From Gammaproteobacteria bacterium (lineage in GTDB: Bacteria > Pseudomonadota > Gammaproteobacteria > SZUA-229): DNA of 5,594 nucleotides. The DNA is taken from assembly GCA_013138755.1 (NCBI GenBank), contig WTCC01000109.1, forward strand, positions 1 to 5,594, given 5' to 3'. Shown in pieces: positions 1 through 5,594 of the stretch. The notes under the pieces were generated by a model. The model was not told the DNA's origin and ran no database searches. It worked only from the letters and a program-made list of their open reading frames with translations. The position numbers and the translations under genes are program-made. The first letter of the stretch is position 1. Every line of letters starts with the position of its first letter.

Positions 1-1679
1 ATGCTGAAGTTAGGAGCAATCGACCACATGTAGATACGCACTTTTTTGCCGTCGCGTACTATCTTGGACGTAACGCCCAGATCAACGCCATCTTTCTTCG
101 CCTGTGCACTGGCATCAGCCCACATAGGATCACCCTTGGTCCATAGCGAATCCGGGTTTACGATGTCGGCACGAACGATGATCACATCGTGCGGTTCCGC
201 ATAGGTTGGGCCATCATGAACAAGTTTCATCTTGTCACCACTGATGTCGATAAGCTGCTCGTTCTCAGGTTTCAACGGACCCACATTAATGAATCTGTCT
301 TTAGAGAACTTGTTGAGAGAGACCAGCCATTTACCATCGGCTTCTTTGGTTTCACCCATGGAAGTATGGTTATGTCCCGGTTGGTAGTGCACATCGATCT
401 TGTCGATGATAGGGTTTACTTTTTTGCCAGCATAAGCATCAACCGCTTTCTGAATATTCCACTTCACTGCCTGACTATCGAGGAACAATGTGGTGAAGGC
501 ATTGCCTTTGCCATCAAATGCAGTATGTAATGGACCTAAGCCCAGCTCTGGTTCTGCAACGACACAGTCTCGTGGTTTAATCTTGTCGTTGAACAGGTCA
601 GGCAATTTTCTGACATCGATAACAGTAACCGTTGGTGACAACTTACCGTTGAATACAACGTGGATACCATCCGGCGCGGTGTTACAGCCGTGAGGACTGT
701 TTGGCACAGGAATGTAACGCGTGTATTTCGAACCTTTGCGACCATCCAGTACAGGTACGCCGTTGTGTTTCTGGAAGTCACCGGCTTTCACGCCTGCTTC
801 GATGGCTTTAAGATCGAATACCACGGCCCAATCACGCTCGTTAGCGATCATGCCAGCCAGGTTGGTTGCTTCTTCACTGTTGTAACAGGTAGAGAAGGCA
901 TAAAGACCCTGATAGTCCGCATCACAGTTATCCAGGTTGCCGTCGACCATCACCTGCCATGCCACTTTCATTTCATCACCGTCGATGGCGGTGAAGATAG
1001 CATGATACTTGTCAGGTTCGTCCAGGATGCTGCCGTCATTCGGAATCGGTACACGATGCTCACCGTTCGCAAAGACATAACCGGTGCGCGGGTATTTTTG
1101 CGGACGTAAACCATGAATATCCGAAGCATTCGGAATCTCGATTATCTTGTCACATTTCATCACGTCACAACGCACACGGGCAACGCGGGTGTTGGCTTTG
1201 TCGTTCATGAACAGGTAACGGCCGTCATAAGTACCATCGGTGAAGGACATGTGCGGGTGATGCAGGTCACCATTGGTCCAGACGCCGCCACGGCCGCCGG
1301 AATCCAGATATTTTTTGGTTTCAGGTAACAGACCATCACGCAGGATCTTGCGGCTTTCGTTCGTTGAACCCCAACCCGATGCACTACAGCGGTTGAATAC
1401 CGGTACGCGCATTAACTCACGCATCGAAGGCATACCAAGAATACGCATTTCACCCGCCTGACCGCTACTCCAGAAACCGTAGTATTCGTCCAGATCACCT
1501 GGTGCAACTTCAGCTTTATTATTAGATGCAGCGATAGCGGCTTTTGGTGTCATGCCTGCAAAACCAACCAGGCCGGCACTGCCAACTGCTCCAGCCAATG
1601 CCGTTAGTTTGACCGAGCCCCCTAGTAGCTGGCGCCGAGTAAGACCTGTTTTTTCAGTATTGTCATTCTCTTTTTTCAT
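1..1679 (-). CDS. nosZ: Nitrous oxide reductase NosZ, clade I (Tat-exported), C-terminus cut by window edge
   Basis: Periplasmic copper enzyme that reduces N2O to N2, the last step of denitrification. The 559 visible codons are open without a stop. The N-terminus carries a twin-arginine signal (TRRQLLGGS, residues 14-22), a hydrophobic stretch to about residue 43 and an AIAAS cleavage region near residues 48-52, which places it in clade I. All seven expected CuZ histidines are present: H140 and H141 (DLHHPH), H189 (DIHG), H330 (SPHG), H385 (GPLHT), H436 (GHNHTS) and H497 (AEPHD). Their spacing nearly equals the ligand spacing I recall for Pseudomonas stutzeri NosZ. The visible part ends at IAPNFS, just before the cupredoxin CuA domain; about 80-90 residues should lie beyond the left edge. 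The ATG at 1677-1679 is preceded by GAGGGA with a 6-base spacer. It lies 94 bases downstream of nosR and is probably co-transcribed. Identification is very secure. Confidence 0.98.
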   Translation of the reverse strand, partial: MKKENDNTEKTGLTRRQLLGGSVKLTALAGAVGSAGLVGFAGMTPKAAIAASNNKAEVAPGDLDEYYGFWSSGQAGEMRILGMPSMRELMRVPVFNRCSASGWGSTNESRKILRDGLLPETKKYLDSGGRGGVWTNGDLHHPHMSFTDGTYDGRYLFMNDKANTRVARVRCDVMKCDKIIEIPNASDIHGLRPQKYPRTGYVFANGEHRVPIPNDGSILDEPDKYHAIFTAIDGDEMKVAWQVMVDGNLDNCDADYQGLYAFSTCYNSEEATNLAGMIANERDWAVVFDLKAIEAGVKAGDFQKHNGVPVLDGRKGSKYTRYIPVPNSPHGCNTAPDGIHVVFNGKLSPTVTVIDVRKLPDLFNDKIKPRDCVVAEPELGLGPLHTAFDGKGNAFTTLFLDSQAVKWNIQKAVDAYAGKKVNPIIDKIDVHYQPGHNHTSMGETKEADGKWLVSLNKFSKDRFINVGPLKPENEQLIDISGDKMKLVHDGPTYAEPHDVIIVRADIVNPDSLWTKGDPMWADASAQAKKDGVDLGVTSKIVRDGKKVRIYMWSIAPNFS

Positions 1680-1685
1680 CGTATT

Positions 1686-1691
1686 TCCCTC
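1686..1691 (-). promoter_or_regulatory. nosZ ribosome binding site
   Basis: On the minus strand this reads GAGGGA, followed by 6 bases and then ATG. It is a good Shine-Dalgarno sequence and fixes the nosZ start at 1679. It is much stronger than anything upstream of nosR, which fits higher translation of the catalytic subunit. Confidence 0.8.
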
Positions 1692-1698
1692 ATCGTAG

Positions 1699-1718
1699 TG
1701 CCTACTGTGGTGTAGGCA
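1699..1718 (-). other. Stem-loop in the nosR-nosZ spacer
   Basis: A perfect 7-bp inverted repeat, TGCCTAC and GTAGGCA, encloses a 6-base loop. In the leftward transcript it ends 7 bases before the nosZ Shine-Dalgarno sequence. No U-run follows, so it does not look like an intrinsic terminator. It could stabilise or mark a processed nosZ mRNA end, but this is inference. Confidence 0.45.
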
Positions 1719-1730
1719 AATTATTTAATT

Positions 1731-1747
1731 CCTGGTATAACTCCAGG
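1731..1747 (-). other. Small inverted repeat in the nosR-nosZ spacer
   Basis: CCTGG and CCAGG form a 5-bp stem around a 7-base loop, 27 bases after the nosR stop codon. On the transcript strand an A/T-rich run (AATTAAATAATTT) follows rather than a clean U-tract. It is a weak attenuator or processing candidate at most and may be chance. Confidence 0.25.
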
Positions 1748-1773
1748 TGTTTCTCATTAAAACCTTCATCTCT

Positions 1774-3939
1774 CTATTTTTTCTTCAGTTCGACAGCAAT
1801 TGCTGATTCTTGTTTTCCCTTTGTTGTATCTTTGCGAACGGTGTGGCGTTCTTTTTTCAGGCGTTTCTGTATCATCACCGGACAGGCATGGTCATCGACA
1901 TAAACCACCTGACAATGCAGGCAATACAAACATTCATTCACATTGATGTTGCCTTCCGGATGTATCGCCTGAACCATGCATTCATTACCGCAGCGCTGGC
2001 AGGGAGTACCGCATTCTTTGTAACGTTTGAGCCATGAGAACATGCGCAACTTGCCGGGTATCGCTAATGCCGCACCCAGTGGGCAAAGGTAGCGACAGTA
2101 AAAACGTTCGATAAAGATACCGGGTATCAGTACGGCCAGTGCAAAGATGACGAACGGCCATTCACGGGCAAATTTCAAAATGATGGCGGTTTTAAACGGT
2201 TCGACTTCAGCCAGAAGTTCTGCCCATTCAAGCGAGTACAGTGATATACCGAATAAGAAAAGAAAGATTAAGTATTTGAACGTCCAGATACGTTCGTGAA
2301 TTTTCCACGGTACGTTGATCTGTTTAACTTTGAAAAATTTAGCAACTTTATTAATCAATTCCTGTAGCGCACCAAACGGGCATAACCAGCCGCAATAAGG
2401 ACCGCGTCCCCAGAATAATAATGCTGCTGCAACGGATCCCCAGAGGATAAATATCAACGGTTCCATGAGGAAATATTCCCAGTCGAAACCGCTGACCAGC
2501 GCATTGAACATCGCCAGGATATTAACCACAGACAACTGTGCATTGAAATACCAGCCGATGACAACCAGGGTGAAAATTAGAAAAACGACACGGACACGTT
2601 CGGTAACCTGTGGACGTTTGACCAGCCAGTCCTGAAAGAAAAAGATCAGTGTAAGAACGATCGAAGCTATGCCGAGGATGAAGATCTCCGGAATTTTGAG
2701 CAGCCACATTTTTTTCCAGAAGGGGTCTGCTGATTCCATGTTGGAAGAGGTTTGGCCTTCGGCTTCAGTAAACAGCAAGTACTTTTTTGGTGGCTCATAA
2801 TCAAGCTCAAAAGTCAGAAATAATTTTTCTGTCGGGCCAACATCACGACCTACCAGTAATTCCAGTTTCCACGGTTCAGCGGCGTTAAAATTGATATCGA
2901 CCGGTGTTCTGAATAGATCGACATCTTTCAATTCAGGTGCGCCTTTTGCAACGATATGGCGGAGACGTTTATGGTATTGGTCGTGAAAACGAATAGAAGT
3001 ATCGCCCTGTATGATCTGGAAACGATCAAAGATACCGCCGCGAACATAACCCGAACCCTTAAATGAAAAGCGACCATTACCTGCCAGCATGATAGCCTGT
3101 TCGCCGGGTTTAAGTTTTTTTATCAGGTTTTTATATTCGCCTTCGCCCAGCAGGCTGCGTCCGATACTGGGTATGGATACAACCGCAGCATAGAGCTCGA
3201 TGAAGGTATCATTTGCTTTACCTTCTTCCGGGAAATCACTGGCACGAAAGTCATCGATCTGATTATAGGCTTCGTTTATTTGACTGAGGTTTAGTTTCAG
3301 GCGGCGTACAGAACCTTCTCTGACCAGAGTAACCCAATCCTCGATGTTATTGATCTCAGGATTGACTGATGCGACAGGACCCGTTTCTTCCTGTTCGGGT
3401 TGCAGTCCGGCAAGACCATAATTGCGGGCAACTTTTATCGCACTGCGTAAGATATTGTCATCCATCACCATGACGGTAACCGTGGCACCGGTGACGATGT
3501 CGATATCATGGTCCAGTGTGCCCTGTACCAGTTTGCCGACGTCCATGCCTTCATAATCTTTCAGGATGGCAGTGATACGTGCCTCAGGAATACCGATCAG
3601 TACGATGGGTTCGTGGTGCTCGACCAGCAAGACTTTTCGTATGATGCCGTTAACATCCATGGCGACCAGCTGGTGTATGGGTTTACCTGAATATCCTGTG
3701 GTATTGACGTAATCTGAGGTGAGGAAAACATAACCGATCTGTTCGCCTTGATTGAAAGCAGGTGCGATCACCGGGTCACCGTCTGCTGTGCCTATCTTGT
3801 CTGCGCCCGGGTAGATATCCTGCACATCGATGACATCGAGGAAACGAGGTAATTCTGAACTTGCCTGAGCCGCGCCGGACAGACTCCAGTGAAGTATTAG
3901 CAGTGTAATGACTATTCTTATAAAGCTACGATAATGCAT
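1774..3939 (-). CDS. nosR: NosR, membrane flavo-iron-sulfur protein required for N2O reduction
   Basis: NosR is needed for nos expression and NosZ activity and is thought to pass electrons to the periplasmic enzyme. The complete 721 residues fit the family's usual length. In order: a signal peptide or first membrane helix (about 5-26, ending GAAQA); a periplasmic FMN-binding domain with TGATVT at 150-155, where T155 would carry covalent FMN; and a long periplasmic region to about 410. Membrane helices follow near 417-436, 449-468, 490-510, 553-570 and 594-612. Two CX3CP motifs are present (C516/C520 and C615/C619). A cytoplasmic ferredoxin-like tail has C643, C647, C650, C654 and C670, C673, C676, C686, enough for two [4Fe-4S] clusters. 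The ATG at 3937-3939 is the natural start because it precedes the signal peptide, although no clear Shine-Dalgarno sequence is visible. It is the first gene of the leftward nos operon, with a predicted Fnr-type promoter about 100 bases upstream. Confidence 0.97.
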   Translation of the reverse strand: MHYRSFIRIVITLLILHWSLSGAAQASSELPRFLDVIDVQDIYPGADKIGTADGDPVIAPAFNQGEQIGYVFLTSDYVNTTGYSGKPIHQLVAMDVNGIIRKVLLVEHHEPIVLIGIPEARITAILKDYEGMDVGKLVQGTLDHDIDIVTGATVTVMVMDDNILRSAIKVARNYGLAGLQPEQEETGPVASVNPEINNIEDWVTLVREGSVRRLKLNLSQINEAYNQIDDFRASDFPEEGKANDTFIELYAAVVSIPSIGRSLLGEGEYKNLIKKLKPGEQAIMLAGNGRFSFKGSGYVRGGIFDRFQIIQGDTSIRFHDQYHKRLRHIVAKGAPELKDVDLFRTPVDINFNAAEPWKLELLVGRDVGPTEKLFLTFELDYEPPKKYLLFTEAEGQTSSNMESADPFWKKMWLLKIPEIFILGIASIVLTLIFFFQDWLVKRPQVTERVRVVFLIFTLVVIGWYFNAQLSVVNILAMFNALVSGFDWEYFLMEPLIFILWGSVAAALLFWGRGPYCGWLCPFGALQELINKVAKFFKVKQINVPWKIHERIWTFKYLIFLFLFGISLYSLEWAELLAEVEPFKTAIILKFAREWPFVIFALAVLIPGIFIERFYCRYLCPLGAALAIPGKLRMFSWLKRYKECGTPCQRCGNECMVQAIHPEGNINVNECLYCLHCQVVYVDDHACPVMIQKRLKKERHTVRKDTTKGKQESAIAVELKKK

Positions 3940-3977
3940 GCAACAGAAAGATTCTATTTTAGTAAAGTAAGAGCGAA

Positions 3978-4020
3978 CGCTAGTAATCCCTGGGCGCTAG
4001 TAGGTATTTCATTCGCTAGT
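3978..4020. repeat. Three direct copies of CGCTAGT upstream of nosR
   Basis: CGCTAGT occurs at 3978-3984, 3995-4001 and 4014-4020, with starts 17 and 19 bases apart; the first two extend to CGCTAGTA. Read on the minus strand they are ACTAGCG. If the predicted nosR transcript starts near 4039, all three lie inside its untranslated leader. They could be operator sites or an RNA motif; I know of no regulator with this site. Confidence 0.55.
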
Positions 4021-4027
4021 GTACTAT

Positions 4028-4062
4028 TGTGTGTCATATGGCGCAATTATGTGTGTCATATG
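4028..4062. repeat. Tandem 13-mer repeat with a 12-bp palindrome, operator-like
   Basis: TGTGTGTCATATG occurs at 4028-4040 and again at 4050-4062, 22 bp apart (about two helical turns). The second copy continues into a perfect 12-bp palindrome, TGTCATATGACA (4054-4065); the first has only a partial version. The copies overlap the predicted nosR start point and the stretch just upstream of its -10, so a protein bound here would act directly on the nosR promoter. The binding protein is unknown. Confidence 0.5.
4046..4051 (-). promoter_or_regulatory. Predicted -10 element of the nosR promoter
   Basis: On the minus strand this reads CATAAT, five of six matches to TATAAT. Its centre is 32 bp from the centre of the Fnr/Dnr-type box at 4074-4087. 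That is the spacing of a class II Fnr/Crp-type promoter (box at -41.5) and puts the start near 4039, giving a leader of about 100 bases. No -35 element is needed in such promoters. Confidence 0.65.
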
Positions 4063-4069
4063 ACAATCA

Positions 4070-4102
4070 TCACTTGATATATATCAAACAAGAATCAAGT
4101 GA
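4070..4102. repeat. 9-bp inverted repeat overlapping the Fnr/Dnr-type box
   Basis: TCACTTGAT (4070-4078) and ATCAAGTGA (4094-4102) are perfect inverted copies 15 bases apart. The left arm contains the left half of the Fnr/Dnr box. The right arm supplies an additional ATCAA half-site. The repeat lies upstream of both predicted start points, so it would act as DNA rather than as RNA structure. Confidence 0.45.
4074..4087. promoter_or_regulatory. Perfect Fnr/Dnr/Nnr-type operator shared by divergent promoters
   Basis: TTGAT-ATAT-ATCAA matches the consensus TTGAT-N4-ATCAA bound by Fnr/Anr and the NO-responsive Dnr/Nnr regulators. The box is palindromic and lies between nosR and the ferritin-like gene. 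A -10-like hexamer sits exactly 32 bp from its centre on each side, so it would be at -41.5 for both genes. The sequence cannot tell an oxygen sensor (Fnr/Anr) from an NO sensor (Dnr/Nnr). Confidence 0.85.
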
Positions 4103-4109
4103 ATAGATA

Positions 4110-4115
4110 AATAAT
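4110..4115 (+). promoter_or_regulatory. Predicted -10 element for the ferritin-like gene
   Basis: AATAAT matches TATAAT at five of six positions, and its centre is 32 bp to the right of the Fnr/Dnr-type box centre. Transcription would start near 4122, giving a 26-base leader to the GTG at 4148. The surrounding DNA is A/T-rich, so the hexamer alone is weak evidence; the spacing is what supports it. Confidence 0.55.
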
Positions 4116-4137
4116 GGACTTCACCTAATTTGAGAAT

Positions 4138-4142
4138 AGAGG
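4138..4142 (+). promoter_or_regulatory. Ribosome binding site that selects the GTG start
   Basis: AGAGG is followed by 5 bases and then GTG at 4148. It supports the GTG over the upstream in-frame TTG at 4130, which has no Shine-Dalgarno sequence and would lie only 8 bases after the predicted transcription start. Confidence 0.65.
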
Positions 4143-4147
4143 CGAGC

Positions 4148-5110
4148 GTGTTATCAACTAATGTAAAAACCACCAATGATCTCATGTCCATCGCATTGCA
4201 GGCTGAACGTGAAGCGATTCGACGTTACACTATGTTGGCAGAAAAGATGCGTGAAGGCGATAACACATCGGCTGCCGGTTTATTTGAACGCATGATTATC
4301 GAAGAGGAAGAACATGAGCGCTTATTGTTAGCATGGATGGAGCAAGAGGGAATCAAGGAGAATTCCGATATTGGTCCCATCAGCTGGAAAGATCCAAATA
4401 TTTCGACGACCTATGATGACGAAGCGCGTGACCCTTATCAGAGCTCACCTTATAGAGCATTAGCGTTTGCAGTGCATAATGAGGAAATTGCCTTTCGTTT
4501 TTATACGCACGTGGCAGCAGAGTCGGAAAGTAAGATGGTGCGTAAGTACGCAGAAATACTGGCGCGAGAGGAATTAGGTCATGCGGCGTTACTCAGAGCG
4601 GAACGCCGACGTGCTTATCATCTAGAACGTGAAGACGATATGGTAGAGCCAAGACTCGATCCTAAATCGGTTCATAATAAAGCAGACCTGTTAATGGCAG
4701 CTGTTCATATCGATCATTTCCTCGAAGAAGAGATGAACAAGATCAGTGAAAATGCACCTGAGATAAAAGTTCTTAGTAGTGAAACTCGTTTACAGATTAA
4801 GAGCAATGAAAGTATGTTGCGTGATTTAGCGATGAATGAAAAAATGTCTCCGGGTGATCATATCACCAGAAATCTTGCTCAAATTAAATCTTATAATGAT
4901 TACATTGGCCAAAATGCAATTACTCAAGACTTAAAAATACAGCGGCTGTGCGCATGCTGTGACCGTAGTTTTTCTTTTTACGATGCTGTTGTTGATGTGA
5001 CTAATGATGAAGCAGTAATGCTTACTGCGCAGAAATTGTCTTCATCAGCGCTTGATCGGATAGGGGTCCTTAAAGAGACGCTTGGAAAAGAATGTGGATG
5101 TGTTGATTAA
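4148..5110 (+). CDS. Ferritin-like di-iron protein with an unrecognised middle domain and Cys-rich tail
   Basis: This 320-residue soluble protein has no signal peptide or membrane helix. The N-terminal ~150 residues look like a rubrerythrin/ferritin-like four-helix bundle with likely iron ligands E20 (AEREAIRRY), E53 and H56 (EEEEH), E112 or E113 (HNEEIAF), and E142 and H145 (EELGH). E20, E53 and H56 fall at the same numbers as in classical rubrerythrin as I recall it. The usual C-terminal rubredoxin domain is absent. Residues 170-248 form a helical domain I do not recognise, repeated in the next gene. All five cysteines lie in the tail: C268, C270, C271, C316 and C318, a possible metal or redox site. 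The GTG start is chosen for its AGAGG ribosome binding site; the in-frame TTG at 4130 would add six residues. Divergent from nosR and apparently sharing its Fnr/Dnr box, so probably expressed during denitrification. Substrate and role are unknown; peroxide or NO defence, or iron handling, are guesses from the fold. Confidence 0.85.
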   Translation: MLSTNVKTTNDLMSIALQAEREAIRRYTMLAEKMREGDNTSAAGLFERMIIEEEEHERLLLAWMEQEGIKENSDIGPISWKDPNISTTYDDEARDPYQSSPYRALAFAVHNEEIAFRFYTHVAAESESKMVRKYAEILAREELGHAALLRAERRRAYHLEREDDMVEPRLDPKSVHNKADLLMAAVHIDHFLEEEMNKISENAPEIKVLSSETRLQIKSNESMLRDLAMNEKMSPGDHITRNLAQIKSYNDYIGQNAITQDLKIQRLCACCDRSFSFYDAVVDVTNDEAVMLTAQKLSSSALDRIGVLKETLGKECGCVD

Positions 5111-5138
5111 TTCTGTCTTTTATTTGTGGGTAAATTTA

Positions 5139-5152
5139 CTGATAATTATCAA
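5139..5152. promoter_or_regulatory. Upstream Fnr/Dnr-type box, one mismatch
   Basis: CTGAT-AATT-ATCAA matches TTGAT-N4-ATCAA except at the first base. Its centre is 20 bp upstream of the next box, which would place it at -61.5 of the predicted downstream promoter, a typical second activator position. Confidence 0.65.
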
Positions 5153-5158
5153 TTTTTC

Positions 5159-5172
5159 TTGATAAATATCAA
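5159..5172. promoter_or_regulatory. Perfect Fnr/Dnr-type box for the downstream gene
   Basis: TTGAT-AAAT-ATCAA is a full match to the Fnr/Anr/Dnr/Nnr consensus. A TATTAT hexamer (5195-5200) is centred 32 bp downstream, so the box would sit at -41.5. The gene at 5341 therefore seems to have its own low-oxygen or NO-controlled promoter rather than depending only on readthrough. Confidence 0.8.
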
Positions 5173-5194
5173 ATTACCATAAAAATCTAACGGT

Positions 5195-5200
5195 TATTAT
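5195..5200 (+). promoter_or_regulatory. Predicted -10 element for the gene at 5341
   Basis: TATTAT matches TATAAT at five of six positions and is correctly spaced from the Fnr/Dnr box at 5159-5172. The predicted start near 5207 gives a leader of about 134 bases. That leader (5207-5340) is A/T-rich and shows no riboswitch or convincing leader gene, only the small palindrome at 5277-5289. Confidence 0.55.
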
Positions 5201-5276
5201 GAGGCTCGAATAATTATTAGATTTTTTAGATATATGTCACTTCATAGTTTAGCTGTGATCAGTAGATTCAAGATCC

Positions 5277-5289
5277 TTCTCTCAGAGAA
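5277..5289 (+). other. Small palindrome in the predicted leader
   Basis: TTCTCT and AGAGAA flank a single central C. As RNA it could form a 5-bp stem with a 3-base loop. It has no U-tract after it and lies 51 bases before the ATG at 5341. No function is evident, and chance is possible. Confidence 0.25.
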
Positions 5290-5340
5290 ATACTTAATAG
5301 CAGCGTTTCAATTACCTATCATGTTTGATATAGGTTCAGC

Positions 5341-5594
5341 ATGACAGGGCCAAAATTAAATCCAAAATTCATCCGTAATGTAACAGACTTGTTGGCGGCG
5401 GCAATGTATATCGATCGTTATGTGATAGATGCGATGAACAGGTTAGATGAGGATTTTTCTGGAATTGATTCTCTTGCTACACAAACATTTAAGCAATTTA
5501 GCAGAAATAAGACCGCGCTAAACAATAAAGTTAAGATAGATAAAGAAGTGCCAGGTGATGATGTTACCTTAAACATGGAAGAAATTATTTCATG
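5341..5594 (+). CDS. Unrecognised protein, paralogue of the middle domain of the upstream ferritin-like protein (partial)
   Basis: The first 84 codons are visible; the gene runs off the right edge. The ATG is preceded by TAGG (5331-5334) with a 6-base spacer. There is no signal peptide, membrane segment or cysteine in the visible part. Residues 6-84 align without gaps to residues 170-248 of the protein at 4148-5110, with about 28 of 79 identical by hand count. Shared landmarks are LxPK, N-x2-DLL-x-AA, ID, MN, and PGD-x2-T-x-N. No ferritin-like domain precedes it, so here the domain starts the protein. Tandem Fnr/Dnr boxes and a well-spaced -10 upstream suggest expression with the nos genes. 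G+C is about 37%, well below the nos genes. I do not recognise the family and assign no function; the open frame, ribosome binding site and homology make it a real gene. Confidence 0.8.
   Translation, partial: MTGPKLNPKFIRNVTDLLAAAMYIDRYVIDAMNRLDEDFSGIDSLATQTFKQFSRNKTALNNKVKIDKEVPGDDVTLNMEEIIS

Noticed and set aside
189..1461. Several plus-strand open frames of 60-150 codons across this stretch, and one short minus-strand frame at 536-781
   Set aside because: They are shadows of nosZ, whose continuous minus-strand frame contains all the CuZ motifs.
1810..3690. Short open frames at 1810-2037 and 3508-3690 (plus) and 2522-2707 (minus)
   Set aside because: They overlap nosR in other frames and encode nothing recognisable, while nosR is intact and shows all its family motifs.
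3980..4012. A 10-codon minus-strand reading frame in the predicted nosR leader, containing two of the ACTAGCG repeats
   Set aside because: No ribosome binding site is visible and short frames are common by chance. It would be worth revisiting only if the leader proves to be conserved.
4130..4147. In-frame TTG start at 4130 for the ferritin-like gene
   Set aside because: It has no Shine-Dalgarno sequence and lies only 8 bases past the predicted transcription start. The GTG at 4148 has AGAGG five bases upstream and also puts E20, E53 and H56 at rubrerythrin-like positions.
3940..4147. The cluster of short repeats upstream of nosR, considered as a CRISPR array or mobile-element end
   Set aside because: Repeat units are only 7-13 bases with irregular spacing, and there is no transposase gene or target-site duplication; operator sites are the simpler reading.
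5130..5139. GTAAATTTAC palindrome after the ferritin-like gene, considered as a terminator
   Set aside because: It is an A/T-rich 10-bp palindrome without a loop or U-tract. No intrinsic terminator is visible in 5111-5340, so readthrough cannot be excluded.
5321..5344. A 7-codon frame ending in TGA that overlaps the ATG at 5341
   Set aside because: It is very short and has no convincing ribosome binding site, so the ATGA overlap is probably chance.

Overview
The window reads as part of a denitrification locus from a proteobacterium, most likely a gammaproteobacterium. This is inferred from the clade I (Tat-exported) nitrous oxide reductase, the NosR type and the Fnr/Dnr-type control sites; no species is claimed. 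Two transcription units diverge from a short regulatory region at about 3940-4147.

Leftward unit (minus strand). nosR (1774-3939) is complete. It encodes the membrane flavo-iron-sulfur protein that supports N2O reduction. After a 94-base spacer with two small stem-loops comes nosZ (1-1679), the N2O reductase. nosZ runs off the left edge before its CuA domain, but all seven histidines expected to hold the CuZ centre are visible. The usual nosDFYL maturation genes would lie further left, outside the window.

Divergent control region. One perfect Fnr/Dnr/Nnr-type box (TTGAT-N4-ATCAA, 4074-4087) has a -10-like hexamer on each side. The centre-to-centre distance is 32 bp both ways, so the box would sit at -41.5 for both nosR and the rightward gene. 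The region also holds a tandem 13-mer repeat, a 9-bp inverted repeat overlapping the box, and three copies of CGCTAGT in the predicted nosR leader.

Rightward genes (plus strand). The first (4148-5110, GTG start) encodes a soluble protein with an N-terminal ferritin-like di-iron four-helix domain, a middle domain I do not recognise, and a Cys-rich tail. A 230-base gap with two tandem Fnr/Dnr boxes and another correctly spaced -10 follows. The second gene (5341 to the right edge, cut off) begins almost directly with a copy of that unrecognised middle domain, aligned without gaps. The two genes are therefore domain paralogues that appear to share low-oxygen/NO control with the nos operon.

The most interesting point is this possible accessory module: a ferritin-like fusion protein plus a second protein carrying only its middle domain in the visible part, both apparently co-regulated with N2O reduction. 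A role in metal-centre protection or NO/O2 stress is a guess from the di-iron fold and the context; the sequence does not prove it.
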